From positions 1 through 64,000 of the forward strand of contig NZ_AUWQ01000022.1 of assembly GCF_000455205.1 (NCBI RefSeq): 64,000 bases of DNA. The letters are read 5' to 3'. Numbering within the stretch: position 1 is the first letter of the stretch; every line of letters starts with the position of its first letter. The DNA comes from Mycobacterium sp. UM_CSW. GTDB taxonomy: Bacteria; Actinomycetota; Actinomycetes; Mycobacteriales; Mycobacteriaceae. Of the stretch, positions 63,812 to 64,000 are shown piece after piece. A program made the position numbers and the translations under genes. A model generated the notes under the pieces. That model made no database searches. It was not told the origin of the DNA and worked only from the letters and a program-made list of their open reading frames with translations.

Positions 63812-64000
63812 GTGAATGACACCCTGATCAGCGACCGTCTCGCGTCCGTGCTCGGCGTGTGGCACGACCAGGGAGCACCGTCGGCCCCCATCGACCGGTC
63901 CGACATCCGGCGTTGGGCGATTGCGACGTACTGGCCTCAGCGACCACCCCGTTTGTACTGGGACGAGAACTACGCGCAAACCACGCGATGGGGCGGCATC
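63812..64000 (+). CDS. MaoC-like dehydratase, N-terminal (FAS1-like) part, cut by window end
   Basis: GTG 63812 opens a frame of 63 codons still open at the window end: IDRSDIRRWAIATYWPQRPP and RLYWDENYAQTTRWGGI match the start of FAS1-like dehydratase-domain proteins, which pair with or are fused to MaoC hydratases. It likely supplies the hydration step after the ACAD pair. The C-terminal part lies outside this window. Confidence 0.75.
   Translation, partial: MNDTLISDRLASVLGVWHDQGAPSAPIDRSDIRRWAIATYWPQRPPRLYWDENYAQTTRWGGI

Overview
The window is about 64 kb of high-GC actinobacterial DNA, most likely from a Mycobacterium/Mycolicibacterium or a close relative. The evidence is the gene content: several F420-type luciferase-like (LLM) oxidoreductases, many acyl-CoA dehydrogenases, CaiB-type CoA transferases including a near-match to mycobacterial alpha-methylacyl-CoA racemase, P450s, Rieske proteins and many TetR regulators. 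GTG starts and 4-base ATGA/GTGA overlaps are frequent. I see no rRNA, tRNA, CRISPR or replication genes. It reads as an accessory catabolic region that has been rearranged repeatedly: remnants of IS3, IS5 and IS30 elements, three broken thiolases, and decayed MFS, SDR, MarR, TetR and acyl-CoA dehydrogenase genes lie between intact operons.

Layout. 0-7.6 kb: an Ldh2-type dehydrogenase, a conserved hypothetical, an MFS remnant, a LuxR regulator, an SDR, a cupin protein, then IS and thiolase debris. 7.6-17 kb: a Baeyer-Villiger-type monooxygenase, TetR, zinc alcohol dehydrogenase, a second TetR, a beta-lactamase-fold esterase, an LLM oxidoreductase, an SDR and a second alcohol dehydrogenase. Together these suggest oxidation of an alcohol to a ketone, oxygen insertion, and ester or lactone hydrolysis. 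17-34 kb: an acyl-CoA module with an APH-type kinase, SDRs, four intact acyl-CoA dehydrogenases, an acyl-CoA ligase, an LLM oxidoreductase, a cyclase-family hydrolase and an amidohydrolase. Its divergent promoters share a dyad, CRACCG-N6-CGGTCG.

34-43 kb: a mosaic with a MarR remnant, an mcr-like CoA-transferase-fold racemase, an IS30 remnant, an LLM/EthD-like pair, two TetR genes, a P450 and an alpha/beta hydrolase. 43-56 kb: a CoA transferase, thioesterase, acyl-CoA ligase, TetR and amidohydrolase with related TGACA-type dyads upstream, an SDR, then a tightly coupled five-gene operon (amidohydrolase, amidohydrolase, Rieske ferredoxin, NuoF-like flavoprotein, small ferredoxin). 56-64 kb: a P450, a Rieske oxygenase alpha subunit, an SRPBCC protein, a coupled acyl-CoA dehydrogenase pair, a VOC protein and the start of a MaoC-like dehydratase.

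How it may work: oxygenases (BVMO-like, P450s, Rieske, LLM) activate a hydrophobic, perhaps cyclic or aromatic substrate. Ligases and CoA transferases make CoA thioesters, and dehydrogenases, dehydratases and hydrolases take these through beta-oxidation-like steps or ring cleavage. The NuoF-like/ferredoxin/Rieske-ferredoxin cassette is the best candidate for an incompletely described system: a dedicated NADH-driven electron supply for the nearby oxygenases. The substrate cannot be named from sequence alone.
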